NCBI GenBank assembly: GCA_022448365.1
Contig: JAKVCS010000004.1
Coordinates: 1-64,000, forward strand
Length of the DNA: 64,000 bases
Direction: 5' to 3'
Source of the DNA: Saccharospirillaceae bacterium
GTDB taxonomy: Bacteria > Pseudomonadota > Gammaproteobacteria > Pseudomonadales > Oceanobacteraceae
Both the position numbers and the translations under genes were made by a program. Of the stretch, positions 38,938 through 47,912 are shown one piece after another. Every line of letters begins with the position of its first letter. The stretch's first letter is position 1. The notes beneath the pieces were generated by a model. That model was not told the origin of the DNA. It did not search any database and worked only from the letters and a program-made list of their open reading frames with translations.

Positions 38938-39540
38938 ATGAGCTTAGTGCAGCAATTGATTGATCAGGGACAGATTACTGACCCGAACAGCGCCAAAGGC
39001 CGGTTATTGGTTGCTGCCGCACGCCTGTTTAAAAACAAAGGTTACGAGCGTACGACCGTACGTGATCTGGCAGCCGAGATTGGTATTCAATCGGGTAGCC
39101 TTTTTCATCACTACAAATCAAAAGAAGCGATTTTGCAGGCGGTGATGGAAGAAACCATCGTTCTGAATACCGCACTGATGCAAGATGCTTTGGCTTTAAC
39201 AGATAACCCGCGTGATAAAGTACTGGCACTGGTTCGGTGTGAATTGCAGTCTATTCTGGGTGAAACCGGCGAGGCTATGAGTGTGCTGGTTTACGAATGG
39301 CGCTCGTTAAAAGCCGAAAGCCAAAAACACATTCTGACGTTACGTGATGCTTACGAACAGATTTGGCTGGATACTTTAGAGGAAGCTCGTAACGCTGGGA
39401 TGGTGCAGATTGATGCCTTTATCCTGCGTCGTTTCCTCACGGGTGCGTTGAGCTGGACCACTAACTGGTATAAACCGGATGGTGAAATGACATTGGAACA
39501 GCTGGCGGAATATGCGCTGAGTTTGGCTGTAAAGAGCTAA
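38938..39540 (+). CDS. atuR: TetR-family repressor of the atu operon, AtuR-like
   Basis: 200 residues. The helix-turn-helix domain (about 20-70) shows the family pattern: R-L-L-V-A-A-A-R-L-F, T-V-R-D-L-A-A-E-I-G-I-Q-S-G-S-L-F-H-H-Y-K-S-K-E. The C-terminal TetR_C-type domain ends with L-S-W-T-T-N-W-Y-K-P-D-G, a segment common in regulators of acyl-CoA catabolism. It is divergent from atuA with a perfect palindrome between them. The effector is likely a terpenoid acyl-CoA. Confidence 0.75.
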   Translation: MSLVQQLIDQGQITDPNSAKGRLLVAAARLFKNKGYERTTVRDLAAEIGIQSGSLFHHYKSKEAILQAVMEETIVLNTALMQDALALTDNPRDKVLALVRCELQSILGETGEAMSVLVYEWRSLKAESQKHILTLRDAYEQIWLDTLEEARNAGMVQIDAFILRRFLTGALSWTTNWYKPDGEMTLEQLAEYALSLAVKS

Positions 39541-39655
39541 CGCTCTCCTTTTCCGAGTGTCAAAACCTCAAACTTCCCAGACGTCTTCTGTGGCCAGAAC
39601 CGTATGCGTTACCGGGCAGTACAATGTGAAGGCCAACCCTATTGGCTTTTGGGGT

Positions 39656-40156
39656 TTAGCGCCCGAGTAACAAATCGTTGTGTATCGGAACGTATTTATT
39701 GGCAGCACTGATCAGCGAATCGGCAGTTAATTGCTCCACACCATACACTTCCACGTGTGTGTTGAACTTGTGCTGCATACGTTGCACCAGAATACCGAAG
39801 TCGCCATCGCCGGAAGCTAATACGACAGAGTCAGCTTCTGGTGCGTATTCCATCGCATCTAACGTGATGCCGACGTCCCAGTCGCCTTTGGAAGTGCCGT
39901 CGGCACGTTGAATATAAGGTTTGAGTTTTACCTGAAAGCCAATCGCTCGGAGAATATTCTGAAACTGTTTTTGTTTTTCGTCACCACGATCAACAGCATA
40001 AGCGATGGCTTTAACCACTTCGCGCGGCGTTCCATCCGCACTGTGAGTCGCCATTTTCCAGAACTGGTTATAGTCGAAATTGCGGCCAAACCCCTGGCGA
40101 CAGGTGTAATAGATGTTTTGTACATCAACCAGAATAGCGACTCTTTCTGTGGGCAT
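39656..40156 (-). CDS. NYN-domain (LabA-like) putative ribonuclease
   Basis: 166 residues, a single NYN/PIN-like domain. The acidic metal-binding residues appear in L-V-D-V-Q-N (about 8-13), G-D-W-D-V-G-I-T-L-D (about 92-101) and S-G-D-G-D-F (about 114-119), the arrangement of LabA/DUF88 proteins. These are predicted metal-dependent RNases; targets are unknown. It is a stand-alone gene. It could process tRNA or degrade foreign RNA, but nothing here decides. Confidence 0.75.
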   Translation of the reverse strand: MPTERVAILVDVQNIYYTCRQGFGRNFDYNQFWKMATHSADGTPREVVKAIAYAVDRGDEKQKQFQNILRAIGFQVKLKPYIQRADGTSKGDWDVGITLDAMEYAPEADSVVLASGDGDFGILVQRMQHKFNTHVEVYGVEQLTADSLISAANKYVPIHNDLLLGR

Positions 40157-40299
40157 AGTTCTCTCGTTTATTTAGAGATGCTGGCGAGTGTTCTTTCAAA
40201 AGCAGCAACAGAATGTTGCGGTAGCTCAGCAGGTACAGAGAGGTGCCCTCTGAACGGCGGCTGAAAGAACTCCGCTAGCATTTTAATTCTTTCGGAAGC

Positions 40300-40809
40300 T
40301 CAGATTTTTACTTTCGCACGGTTATTCACATCGCGGCTGGAACGAATTAATTCATCGCCGGCAAAACTTAAATCGGCTTTAGCTATGCGATCGTATAAAA
40401 CAATATTGACCGTTGCAGCCAGGTTCAGGCAGCCAACGGTTGGCAGATAAACCACTTCATCGGCCTGGTCGATAATATCCTGGCTGATGTTTCCATCTTC
40501 CGGACCAAAAATATAGTGGGCGTTATACGGATGTTCAAAGTTGGGTAAGCAGGTTGCACCTTCTACCAGTTCGACACACACAATTTTGGCGTCAGGGTCG
40601 GCGCATGCAATTAACGATTCGACACCTTCGAGCAGGATTTTATTGCTCATATTCCGTGTATCAGTGTGGAACTTAGCGGCCTGATCGTATCGGCGTCCGG
40701 TGTAATACACTTCTTCGGCCCGGAAGCATCCAGCTGCTCGCATCACTGAGCCAACATTAGATGGACTTTTCGGATTGGTTAAACCGATGGTGATTTTAGC
40801 TTTATTCAT
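40300..40809 (-). CDS. TrmH/SpoU-family RNA methyltransferase
   Basis: 169 residues, the minimal SPOUT methyltransferase length. Family motifs are N-P-K-S-P-S-N-V-G-S-V-M-R-A-A near the start, I-F-G-P-E-D-G-N-I-S (about 110) and L-N-L-A-A-T-V-N-I-V-L-Y-D (about 130-142), which form the trefoil knot that binds S-adenosylmethionine. It likely 2'-O-methylates tRNA or rRNA; the target position is not readable. It is read after ridA but a terminator lies between. Confidence 0.8.
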   Translation of the reverse strand: MNKAKITIGLTNPKSPSNVGSVMRAAGCFRAEEVYYTGRRYDQAAKFHTDTRNMSNKILLEGVESLIACADPDAKIVCVELVEGATCLPNFEHPYNAHYIFGPEDGNISQDIIDQADEVVYLPTVGCLNLAATVNIVLYDRIAKADLSFAGDELIRSSRDVNNRAKVKI

Positions 40810-40835
40810 AACTCGTCTGAATAATCTGATGGCAA

Positions 40836-40869
40836 TAAAAAGCCCCGAACGTTGAAACCTTCGGGGCTT
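40836..40869 (-). terminator. Rho-independent terminator after ridA
   Basis: AAGCCCCGAA (40840-40849) pairs perfectly with TTCGGGGCTT (40860-40869) around a 10-base loop. On the minus strand the stem runs into TTTTTATTG. It lies about 20 bases after the ridA stop and closes the gmk-rpoZ-spoT-ridA group. Confidence 0.88.
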
Positions 40870-40890
40870 GGAGAGGACAGCGTTGAAAAA

Positions 40891-41274
40891 TTAATCCAGC
40901 TCTAAAATACCATCCATTTCAACACCGGCATCTTTCGGCAGCTGGGCAACACCAATAGCGGCGCGTGCCGGGTAAGGCTGTTCAAAGTACTGAGCCATTA
41001 CCTGATTGACTGTTGCGAAGTTGCTCAGATCGGTCAGAAAGATATTTAACTTGGCAATATCCTGCAGTTTACCACCAGCGGCTTCGCAGACTGCCGTCAG
41101 GTTTTTAAATACCTGGTGAATCTGCTCTTCAATATCACCATCAACCATTTCCATGGTGGCTGGTACCAGAGGAATCTGGCCAGACAGGTAAACCGTGTTG
41201 TTGACTTTTACTGCTTGTGAGTAAGTACCAATTGCTGCAGGAGCATTGTCGGTAGCGATGATTTCGCGAGCCAT
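40891..41274 (-). CDS. ridA: 2-iminobutanoate/2-iminopropanoate deaminase RidA
   Basis: 127 residues, standard for RidA/YjgF. It hydrolyses reactive enamine/imine intermediates from PLP enzymes. The [12 protein letters not shown] start, [10 protein letters not shown], the [12 protein letters not shown] block and the [12 protein letters not shown] segment with the key Arg are all present. It begins three bases after spoT, a common pairing. Confidence 0.95.
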   Translation of the reverse strand: MAREIIATDNAPAAIGTYSQAVKVNNTVYLSGQIPLVPATMEMVDGDIEEQIHQVFKNLTAVCEAAGGKLQDIAKLNIFLTDLSNFATVNQVMAQYFEQPYPARAAIGVAQLPKDAGVEMDGILELD

Positions 41275-41277
41275 GCA

Positions 41278-43398
41278 TTAATCCTTATTTTTACTTCGTA
41301 CGATTTTATTTACGCCATGAATATTGCGCAGGCGGCGGATAACGCGTGCGAGATGGCGACGACCCTGAACACTGACTTTCAGATGAGTCACGCTCAGTCG
41401 GGCGTCACGCTCCTCGACACTGATCTGTTCGACATTGGCGTCCGCCTGATTGATGGCAGAGGCCAACTCAACCACGATGCCACGACGATTTTCGAGAAAC
41501 ACCTTAAGGTCAACAGTGAACTCACTGTCGATGTCTTTATCCCAGGAGAGAATGACGCATTTTTCCGGGTTGTCGCGGAATTCCTCGACGTTTTTGCAGG
41601 CTTCGGTGTGTACCACCAGGCCACGACCAGAGCTTGAGTGACCGACAATAGCGTCACCCGGAATAGGGCTGCAACATTTCGCGAAGCTGACGATCAAACC
41701 TTCGGTACCACGAATTGCCAATGGCGACTGCTCGAATGCATTAAGGTCGATATCGGTGTCTTTATTCGCGACCAGTAACCGGCGCGCAAGAATTGGCGCC
41801 ATGCGACTACCGGCACCAATTTCTTCGAGAATATCGTCGAACGTTTCCAGGCCAGTTTCCTTCAGCACCAGATCCACATGTTGCTGATCGATGTCGCTGA
41901 TCGATTTGCCGAGATCATTCAGCGCTTTATTCAACAAGCGCTCACCCAGCGAGACCGATTCACTGCGGCGCTGATTCTTCAAATAATTACGGATATTCGA
42001 ACGTGCTTTGCCTGTAACAACAAAGTTAAGCCAGGCAGGATTCGGACTGGAGTTGGGTCCAGTAACGACCTGAACCGTCTGGCCATTTTGCAGCTTGGCA
42101 CTCAAAGGCGCCAGTTGACGGTTAATGCGGCAGGCGATACAGCGATTACCCACATCGGTGTGAACGGCATAAGCAAAATCAACGGCGGTTGCACCAGCCG
42201 GTAATTCAAGAATTTTTCCTTTGGGTGTGAATACGTAAATTTCTTCCGGAAATAAGTCGACTTTTACGTGTTCAACAAATTCGATTGGGCTGCCAGCATT
42301 CTTCTGTAACTCAAGCAGATTCTGCACCCACTGACGTGCGCGCTGGGTGCCGCTGGTCTGGTCGCTTTCCGATTTATACAACCAGTGAGCGGCAATGCCA
42401 TGATTGGCCATGGCTTCCATTTCTTCGGTGCGGATCTGAATTTCAATTGGTACACCGGCCACACCGATCAATGTGGTGTGCAGCGACTGATAACCGTTGG
42501 TTTTCGGAATGGCAATATAGTCTTTAAAGCGACCCGGAATTGGCTTGTACAGGGCATGCATGGCCCCGAGTATGCGGTAACAGTCATCAACTGAGTCGGT
42601 AATGATGCGGAATCCGTACACATCCATAATGTCAGCCAGCGACTTACGTTTCTCGCGCATCTTGTTGTAGATGCTCGACAGGTGCTTTTCCCGGCCTACC
42701 ACGCGTGCCTGAATGTTGACTTCGTTCAGCTTACTGCGCACAGCGGAGGAGATACTGTCGACCATTTCTGAGCGATGGCCACGTGCGGCTTTAACCGCTT
42801 TCGCGATCAGTCCGGAGCGCATCGGGTAGACGGCTTCGAAACACAGTTCTTCCATTTCGACCCGAATGTCATTAAGTCCTAGACGATTGGCAATCGGGAC
42901 ATAAATATCGAGACTTTCGCGTGCAATTCTGCGGCGTTTTTCCGGGCGTAATGAACCCAGCGTACGGAGGTTATGGAGGCGGTCAGCGAGCTTAACCAGA
43001 ATGACGCGAATATCCTTCGCCATGGCCATCGCCATCTTCTGAAAGTTCTCGGCTTGTTGCTCTTCTTTGCTCTCGAAATGGATGTTGGTCAGCTTGGAAA
43101 CGCCGTCCACCAGATCCGTGACCACATCACCAAATTGTTTGGCGAGTGCACTTTTGGGAATGCCGGTATCTTCAATCACATCGTGAAGCATGGAAGCCAT
43201 CAGACTCTGATGGTCCAGATTCATGTCAGCAAGAATGTTAGCCACGGCAAGTGGATGAATGATGTAAGGTTCGCCACTGCGGCGACGCTGACCCTCGTGG
43301 GCTTGCTCAGCGTAATAATAAGCGCGGCTTACTTGCTTAATCTGGCTGGGGCTCAGATATTGCGCAAGCCGCTCCTCTAAAGAATCAAGCGTGGGCAC
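41278..43398 (-). CDS. spoT: Bifunctional (p)ppGpp synthetase/hydrolase SpoT
   Basis: 706 residues. Domain order: HD hydrolase (about 25-190; R-R-S-G-E-P-Y-I-I-H-P and the H-D pair in M-L-H-D-V-I-E-D), synthetase (about 220-350; G-R-F-K-D-Y-I-A-I-P-K-T-N-G-Y-Q-S-L-H), TGS (about 390-450) and C-terminal ACT (about 630-706). The R-F-K-D sequence is the form seen in bifunctional enzymes rather than in RelA. It sits in the conserved gmk-rpoZ-spoT order and sets the alarmone level. Confidence 0.96.
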   Translation of the reverse strand: MPTLDSLEERLAQYLSPSQIKQVSRAYYYAEQAHEGQRRRSGEPYIIHPLAVANILADMNLDHQSLMASMLHDVIEDTGIPKSALAKQFGDVVTDLVDGVSKLTNIHFESKEEQQAENFQKMAMAMAKDIRVILVKLADRLHNLRTLGSLRPEKRRRIARESLDIYVPIANRLGLNDIRVEMEELCFEAVYPMRSGLIAKAVKAARGHRSEMVDSISSAVRSKLNEVNIQARVVGREKHLSSIYNKMREKRKSLADIMDVYGFRIITDSVDDCYRILGAMHALYKPIPGRFKDYIAIPKTNGYQSLHTTLIGVAGVPIEIQIRTEEMEAMANHGIAAHWLYKSESDQTSGTQRARQWVQNLLELQKNAGSPIEFVEHVKVDLFPEEIYVFTPKGKILELPAGATAVDFAYAVHTDVGNRCIACRINRQLAPLSAKLQNGQTVQVVTGPNSSPNPAWLNFVVTGKARSNIRNYLKNQRRSESVSLGERLLNKALNDLGKSISDIDQQHVDLVLKETGLETFDDILEEIGAGSRMAPILARRLLVANKDTDIDLNAFEQSPLAIRGTEGLIVSFAKCCSPIPGDAIVGHSSSGRGLVVHTEACKNVEEFRDNPEKCVILSWDKDIDSEFTVDLKVFLENRRGIVVELASAINQADANVEQISVEERDARLSVTHLKVSVQGRRHLARVIRRLRNIHGVNKIVRSKNKD

Positions 43399-43415
43399 TG
43401 TTTGCCAGCAGCCTC

Positions 43416-43646
43416 TTAGTATTCTTCAGCGCGTTCAGCAGCTTCCTGAGCCGCCATGCTTTCTGGAGTCACCAGGTCTTCTGCAATTTCGCGCAGAGCC
43501 AATACGGTTGGCTTGTCGTTTTCTTCTTCAACCAGAGGCTCGGCACCCTGGACGGCAATCTGACGAGCGCGTTTGGTTGCCAGCATTACCAGCTCAAAGC
43601 GGTTATCAACGTTGTTTAAGCAGTCTTCTACAGTTACGCGTGCCAT
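43416..43646 (-). CDS. rpoZ: RNA polymerase omega subunit
   Basis: 76 residues, near the usual length. The start [10 protein letters not shown] and the helix [14 protein letters not shown] are diagnostic. It assists assembly of the beta' subunit and ppGpp binding site 1. It lies 17 bases before spoT and downstream of gmk. Confidence 0.96.
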   Translation of the reverse strand: MARVTVEDCLNNVDNRFELVMLATKRARQIAVQGAEPLVEEENDKPTVLALREIAEDLVTPESMAAQEAAERAEEY

Positions 43647-43762
43647 TTGGATTCCTACGGTTATGGATTCTGAAACTTCGAACCGGACATTTTAGTTAAT
43701 TCCCGCCGTAAGGGAAGAGCCAGAGCGGGAATTTGAATGTTTTTTAAGCGCTTGCGTGTATT

Positions 43763-44431
<669 letters not shown>

Positions 44432-44458
44432 TCATTCTGGTTCCTAAGTATAACCGAG

Positions 44459-44480
44459 CAGGGGCTGTTATCAGCCCCTG
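44459..44480 (-). terminator. Hairpin after the alpha/beta hydrolase gene, possible terminator
   Basis: CAGGGGCT (44459-44466) and AGCCCCTG (44473-44480) form a perfect 8-pair stem with a 6-base loop. On the minus strand only a short T-containing stretch (CTCGGTT) follows, so termination would be weak. It lies 9 bases after the hydrolase stop. Confidence 0.45.
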
Positions 44481-44488
44481 AATCTCGA

Positions 44489-45364
44489 TTAATGTTGGCT
44501 GGCGAGCCATTGGGCGCTTTCTTGCCAGATCTGACGGTTCATGTCTTTTTTGAAAAAACCGAAATGATCGATCGCTTTCATATCATAATCACGAGGGTGC
44601 AATACTTTGACTTCACTGTCCGCGTTGTGGAATAACTTTGCCAGCTCCCTCACGCAGGAGGGCGGTGCAAAACGGCGATCATCGGCCATGGCATAAAACA
44701 TCATGCTGCCGGTGTAGTCACTAAAACCCTGGCGCAGAGGTCTGCCCCGTTCATTGGCAATGTAGGCTTTTTTGCGGCCGAAGCGGCTCCAGTCGCGTGC
44801 AACCTGTTTAGGCAAATATTCTGCCCCCAATACCCAGCTTGGCAGACCACCGGTTAACTTGTAGAACAACGGTAATACGGCGAAAAAGAAAAGAATCGTC
44901 AGAGGGCGGTCTCGCAGTGGCCAGTTTTTCCAGTAAATATGTTGGGAAGCGATATTCAGAAAACTTGTATAGCGGTTATTGTCGGGCACGATCCCCAGTA
45001 GCTGGCCCCCAATAGAATGGCCGACACCTTTTATCTGCAACTCCGGATGGCGCTGGCTGAAGAAGGTTAATACTGCTTCCATATCGCGCTGGCCCCAATG
45101 CAGCATACTCGGCTCCGGAGATTCTTCAGTTCTGCCTTTACTGTTACCAATCCCCCGGAATTCATAGGTCAAAACGGTAAAGCCCTGTTCACAGAGGTAG
45201 CTTGCGAAGGCTTGATAATATTTACGTATAACTCCTGTGGCGCCATTAATGATGACACCAATGCCGTTACAGTGTTGTGGTCGGTATTCACTGGCCGCCA
45301 GTTGAAAACCGTCTGTTGTGTTGATGTACAGGTCATGATTGATGGTTATTTGGGTAGTAGCCAT
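44489..45364 (-). CDS. Alpha/beta hydrolase (serine esterase-like)
   Basis: 291 residues, no signal peptide. The nucleophile elbow is G-H-S-I-G-G with S117. The early N-G-A-T-G-V-I-R-K-Y-Y loop and Y-E-F-R-G-I-G-N-S (67-75) are typical of the YheT-like/lysophospholipase-like group. A candidate acid and His lie late (about D-R-R-F-A-P-P and D-H-F-G-F-F). The substrate is unknown. It is divergent from the periplasmic binding protein gene. Confidence 0.75.
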   Translation of the reverse strand: MATTQITINHDLYINTTDGFQLAASEYRPQHCNGIGVIINGATGVIRKYYQAFASYLCEQGFTVLTYEFRGIGNSKGRTEESPEPSMLHWGQRDMEAVLTFFSQRHPELQIKGVGHSIGGQLLGIVPDNNRYTSFLNIASQHIYWKNWPLRDRPLTILFFFAVLPLFYKLTGGLPSWVLGAEYLPKQVARDWSRFGRKKAYIANERGRPLRQGFSDYTGSMMFYAMADDRRFAPPSCVRELAKLFHNADSEVKVLHPRDYDMKAIDHFGFFKKDMNRQIWQESAQWLASQH

Positions 45365-45577
45365 TGGTATGTTTTCCCAGTCAAGACACGGTCAGTGTAT
45401 CTGTGCAAACGAAAGACCGAATTGTTTAATGTGTACAAAATAATGATCAAGGAGTTGTTATTTCCGTTTCTAAGTGTGATTTACCAACTTATAACCCTTT
45501 GGTTTTTCAGAATGCGCTGGCAACGTTATGGGTCTATAACTAATACATTATTCCGGTATGCATGGGAGTCAGTTAGT

Positions 45578-46369
45578 GTGGTGTTTGTAAGGATTATTCT
45601 CATCAGCGTGTTGATGATTGCATGTTCGTCTGCTTCGGCAAGGGACTGTTCTCGTTTGATTGCCAGTGGCAATGCCGAGTATCCGCCGTACCTATGGCGC
45701 GCCAGTCAAACCACTGTTGAGATGCATGGCGCGATTCCCCAGCTCATGGATTACGTTGCGAAGCAGCTCAAGATTGATATAGAAGTGAAATACCTTGGTC
45801 CATGGGGGCGGGTTCAGGAGGAGGTGGCGGAAGGCAATATTGATCTGCTTTCCGGCGCGTTTTACACCGAACCCAGAAGTTATCGTATGGATTACATTCA
45901 ACCGTCGTTTCAGCGCACACAGACATCGGTCTGGGTGCATAAAGATCGCCTCTTTAAATTCGACGGCTGGTCTGATCTGGTGGGGAAATCCGGTGTTACA
46001 GTCATCAATAACAGTTTTGGCCAGACGTTTGATCAATACGCTGCCACGCATCTGAATATTCATCAGGCCGGGCGGTTATCGCAAGGCTTGCGCATGCTGT
46101 TGGGAGAGCGGGTCGATTACTTTCTCTACGAAGACCTTCCCGCTCGCGCTTATGCTGCCGAGCTTGGCATGCTGGAAAATATCAAACCTCTGGAAAATGC
46201 CGTCAGTAGTGAAGATCTGTTTTTGACCGTGTCAAAGCGATCACCATGTAATACCCCAGAACTCAGGGCCGAGTTAACAAAAGCACTGGAGCAGGCCCAG
46301 CAACAAGGTGTTATGCAGCAGTTTCTGCAGCAAGCGTTGGAGCTCTGGCAAACCAGAGCGCCAGGTTGA
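45578..46369 (+). CDS. Periplasmic solute-binding protein (ABC family 3-like), orphan
   Basis: 263 residues with GTG at 45578, preceded by GGGAG at a 9-base spacing. A second GTG follows directly. The frame is open far upstream, where it would add another hydrophobic segment. From this start the protein opens with a clean signal peptide (hydrophobic core, S-A-S-A end). The mature part has the amino-acid-binding-protein layout: Y-P-P-Y near the start, G-P-W-G-R-V-Q-E-E-V, D-L-L-S-G-A, and a later Q-G-L-R-M-L-L-G-E-R-V-D-Y-F-L. No permease or ATPase is adjacent. It may be a sensor or scavenging protein. The start is uncertain. Confidence 0.6.
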   Translation: MVFVRIILISVLMIACSSASARDCSRLIASGNAEYPPYLWRASQTTVEMHGAIPQLMDYVAKQLKIDIEVKYLGPWGRVQEEVAEGNIDLLSGAFYTEPRSYRMDYIQPSFQRTQTSVWVHKDRLFKFDGWSDLVGKSGVTVINNSFGQTFDQYAATHLNIHQAGRLSQGLRMLLGERVDYFLYEDLPARAYAAELGMLENIKPLENAVSSEDLFLTVSKRSPCNTPELRAELTKALEQAQQQGVMQQFLQQALELWQTRAPG

Positions 46370-46377
46370 GTGGACAA

Positions 46378-46393
46378 CCCGATCAGTATCGGG
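46378..46393. terminator. Weak hairpin between convergent genes
   Basis: CCCGAT-CAGT-ATCGGG is a perfect 6-pair stem with a 4-base loop between the binding-protein stop and the smrA stop. No T-run follows on either strand. It may slow transcription from both sides. Confidence 0.3.
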
Positions 46394-46411
46394 CGAGATC
46401 TTGGTTCAGGT

Positions 46412-47008
46412 TTATAGCCGACCTTTGCTGTAGCGCTCCCGGGCTTCCTGTTTTTTTCGCTCACTTTTTTTCAGCAATACATAAAAAGCACCGGAACCAC
46501 CGTGATGCTTTTGTGCCGTATGAAACGCCTGAACTTCATTCAGGTCTTCCAGCCAGTGCACCAGATAACTTTTGAGAATACCCGGGTCGTCGATATTGCG
46601 ATCGCCTTTTCCTGGTAATACCAGAATGCAGCGGATGTCGTGATCCATACAATCGTGGATAAACCGAAACAGTTCGCTGCGTGCCTGTTCTACCGTGCGA
46701 CGGTGCAGATCGAGCCGGGCTTCAATTTCGTATTTCCCCAACCGCAGTTTACGAAATACACCATCCTGAATCCCCGGACGTTTAAATCCCATGATGTCAT
46801 GTGGGCCAATGCGTTTTACGTCACTGGTTTGGAGATGGTTTTTATCTTCTGAGGGAGCTTCTGTCGCTGCTGCCAGTTTACGCGCAGCGGCATTCGCTTT
46901 ATTGATATCACCCTTGCTTAGGGTGACTTTCTCTTTCGCCTGTATGGGTTCTACCCCTTGCATTTCCTGCAGGAACAGGTCGTCATCATTTAACTCATTG
47001 TCGCTCAT
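46412..47008 (-). CDS. smrA: Smr-domain endonuclease-like protein SmrA
   Basis: 198 residues. An N-terminal linker carries the D-D-L-F-L-Q-E-M motif common to SmrA-type proteins; the Smr domain (about 95-185) has L-D-L-H-R-R-T-V-E-Q-A, V-L-P-G-K-G and H-G-G-S-G-A-F-Y-V-L-L-K. Smr domains nick DNA or cleave RNA, the latter at collided ribosomes in the SmrB branch. Branch assignment to SmrA rests on the N-terminal motif only. Confidence 0.8.
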   Translation of the reverse strand: MSDNELNDDDLFLQEMQGVEPIQAKEKVTLSKGDINKANAAARKLAAATEAPSEDKNHLQTSDVKRIGPHDIMGFKRPGIQDGVFRKLRLGKYEIEARLDLHRRTVEQARSELFRFIHDCMDHDIRCILVLPGKGDRNIDDPGILKSYLVHWLEDLNEVQAFHTAQKHHGGSGAFYVLLKKSERKKQEARERYSKGRL

Positions 47009-47157
47009 GCCGACTACTCAACTATCTGGTGCTCGCGACTGGCATTATATCCTGCCTGCCAGAAGGTGTGACACTTCTTTGCGCTCTCGCACACAACTAT
47101 AACTCCATGGTCGTAATATAACTCAGGTCTTTAGTTAATACCTCGTGGAGACACGTG

Positions 47158-47817
47158 ATGAGAAAAATATTTATTCAACCTCTGGCAACTTTCGCTGTCG
47201 GTGCTCTGATCAGTGTGCAGGCGATGGCATTTGGTAGCCATCAGCGTGGCATCGACTGGGAGGAAGAACTGGATCTGACCGAACAACAAGAAGATCAAAT
47301 CGAAGCGATTGAAGACCGCTACCAGGGACAGTTTCATGAGATGAAAAAGGGCAAAGGTCAGCGCCACGAGCGCCACCAACATGCCGCGACAATAATGAAA
47401 CAAATGCGTCAGGAAATTCAGCAGGTGCTGACAAAAGAGCAACGTGCTCAGGCACGCAAGCTAATGACAGAGCGACGCCATCAGGCGATGGAAAAGCGAC
47501 TGAAAAAACTGGCGCGTAAACTAGATATGACCGAAGAGCAAAAGTCTCAGTTACAGCAGACCCTGAAGACCCAGAGACAGCAATATCAGTGGCCGATGGA
47601 TCAGGAGCAGCGACAGCAGGCACGCGTTACTTTCGATACCGCGATGGCGGGTATTTTAACATCAGACCAGCAGCAACAATGGCAGGCGATGAAGGCCAAA
47701 TCTAAGAAGCGTTGGCATCACGACAAACAACGTGATGGTGATGAAGAGTATTACAAAAACAGCTACGAAGAGCATCCAAGTCACGGTGGGTTGCGGAAGG
47801 GATATCAAAGCTGGTAA
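47158..47817 (+). CDS. Spy/CpxP-like periplasmic protein with LTxxQ motifs
   Basis: 219 residues from ATG 47158 (a GTG lies one codon upstream). A signal peptide ends near A-M-A at about 23. The mature protein is helical and Gln/Arg-rich, with L-D-L-T-E-Q-Q-E-D-Q, L-D-M-T-E-E-Q-K-S-Q and I-L-T-S-D-Q-Q-Q-Q-W repeats matching the LTxxQ pattern of Spy and CpxP. Those proteins act as periplasmic chaperones or envelope-stress modulators. The His/Lys-rich tail (about 180-219) is longer than in Spy and might bind metal; this is speculative. Confidence 0.75.
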   Translation: MRKIFIQPLATFAVGALISVQAMAFGSHQRGIDWEEELDLTEQQEDQIEAIEDRYQGQFHEMKKGKGQRHERHQHAATIMKQMRQEIQQVLTKEQRAQARKLMTERRHQAMEKRLKKLARKLDMTEEQKSQLQQTLKTQRQQYQWPMDQEQRQQARVTFDTAMAGILTSDQQQQWQAMKAKSKKRWHHDKQRDGDEEYYKNSYEEHPSHGGLRKGYQSW

Positions 47818-47848
47818 CTACACGGTGAGATTTCAGCGCCCTGAAAAT

Positions 47849-47890
47849 AAAAAATGCCCGGCAGGATGAAATAAACTGCCGGGCATTTTT
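47849..47890. terminator. Bidirectional Rho-independent terminator
   Basis: AAAAATGCCCGGCAG (47849-47863) pairs perfectly with CTGCCGGGCATTTTT (47876-47890) around a 12-base loop. T-runs exist on both strands. It separates the convergent Spy-like and PHA depolymerase genes. Confidence 0.9.
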
Positions 47891-47912
47891 TTATTCTGCT
47901 CTGTCGCCAGAC

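Noticed and set aside
45098-45577. N-terminal extension of the binding-protein frame
   Set aside because: It is largely antisense to the hydrolase gene and would put a second hydrophobic segment before the signal peptide.
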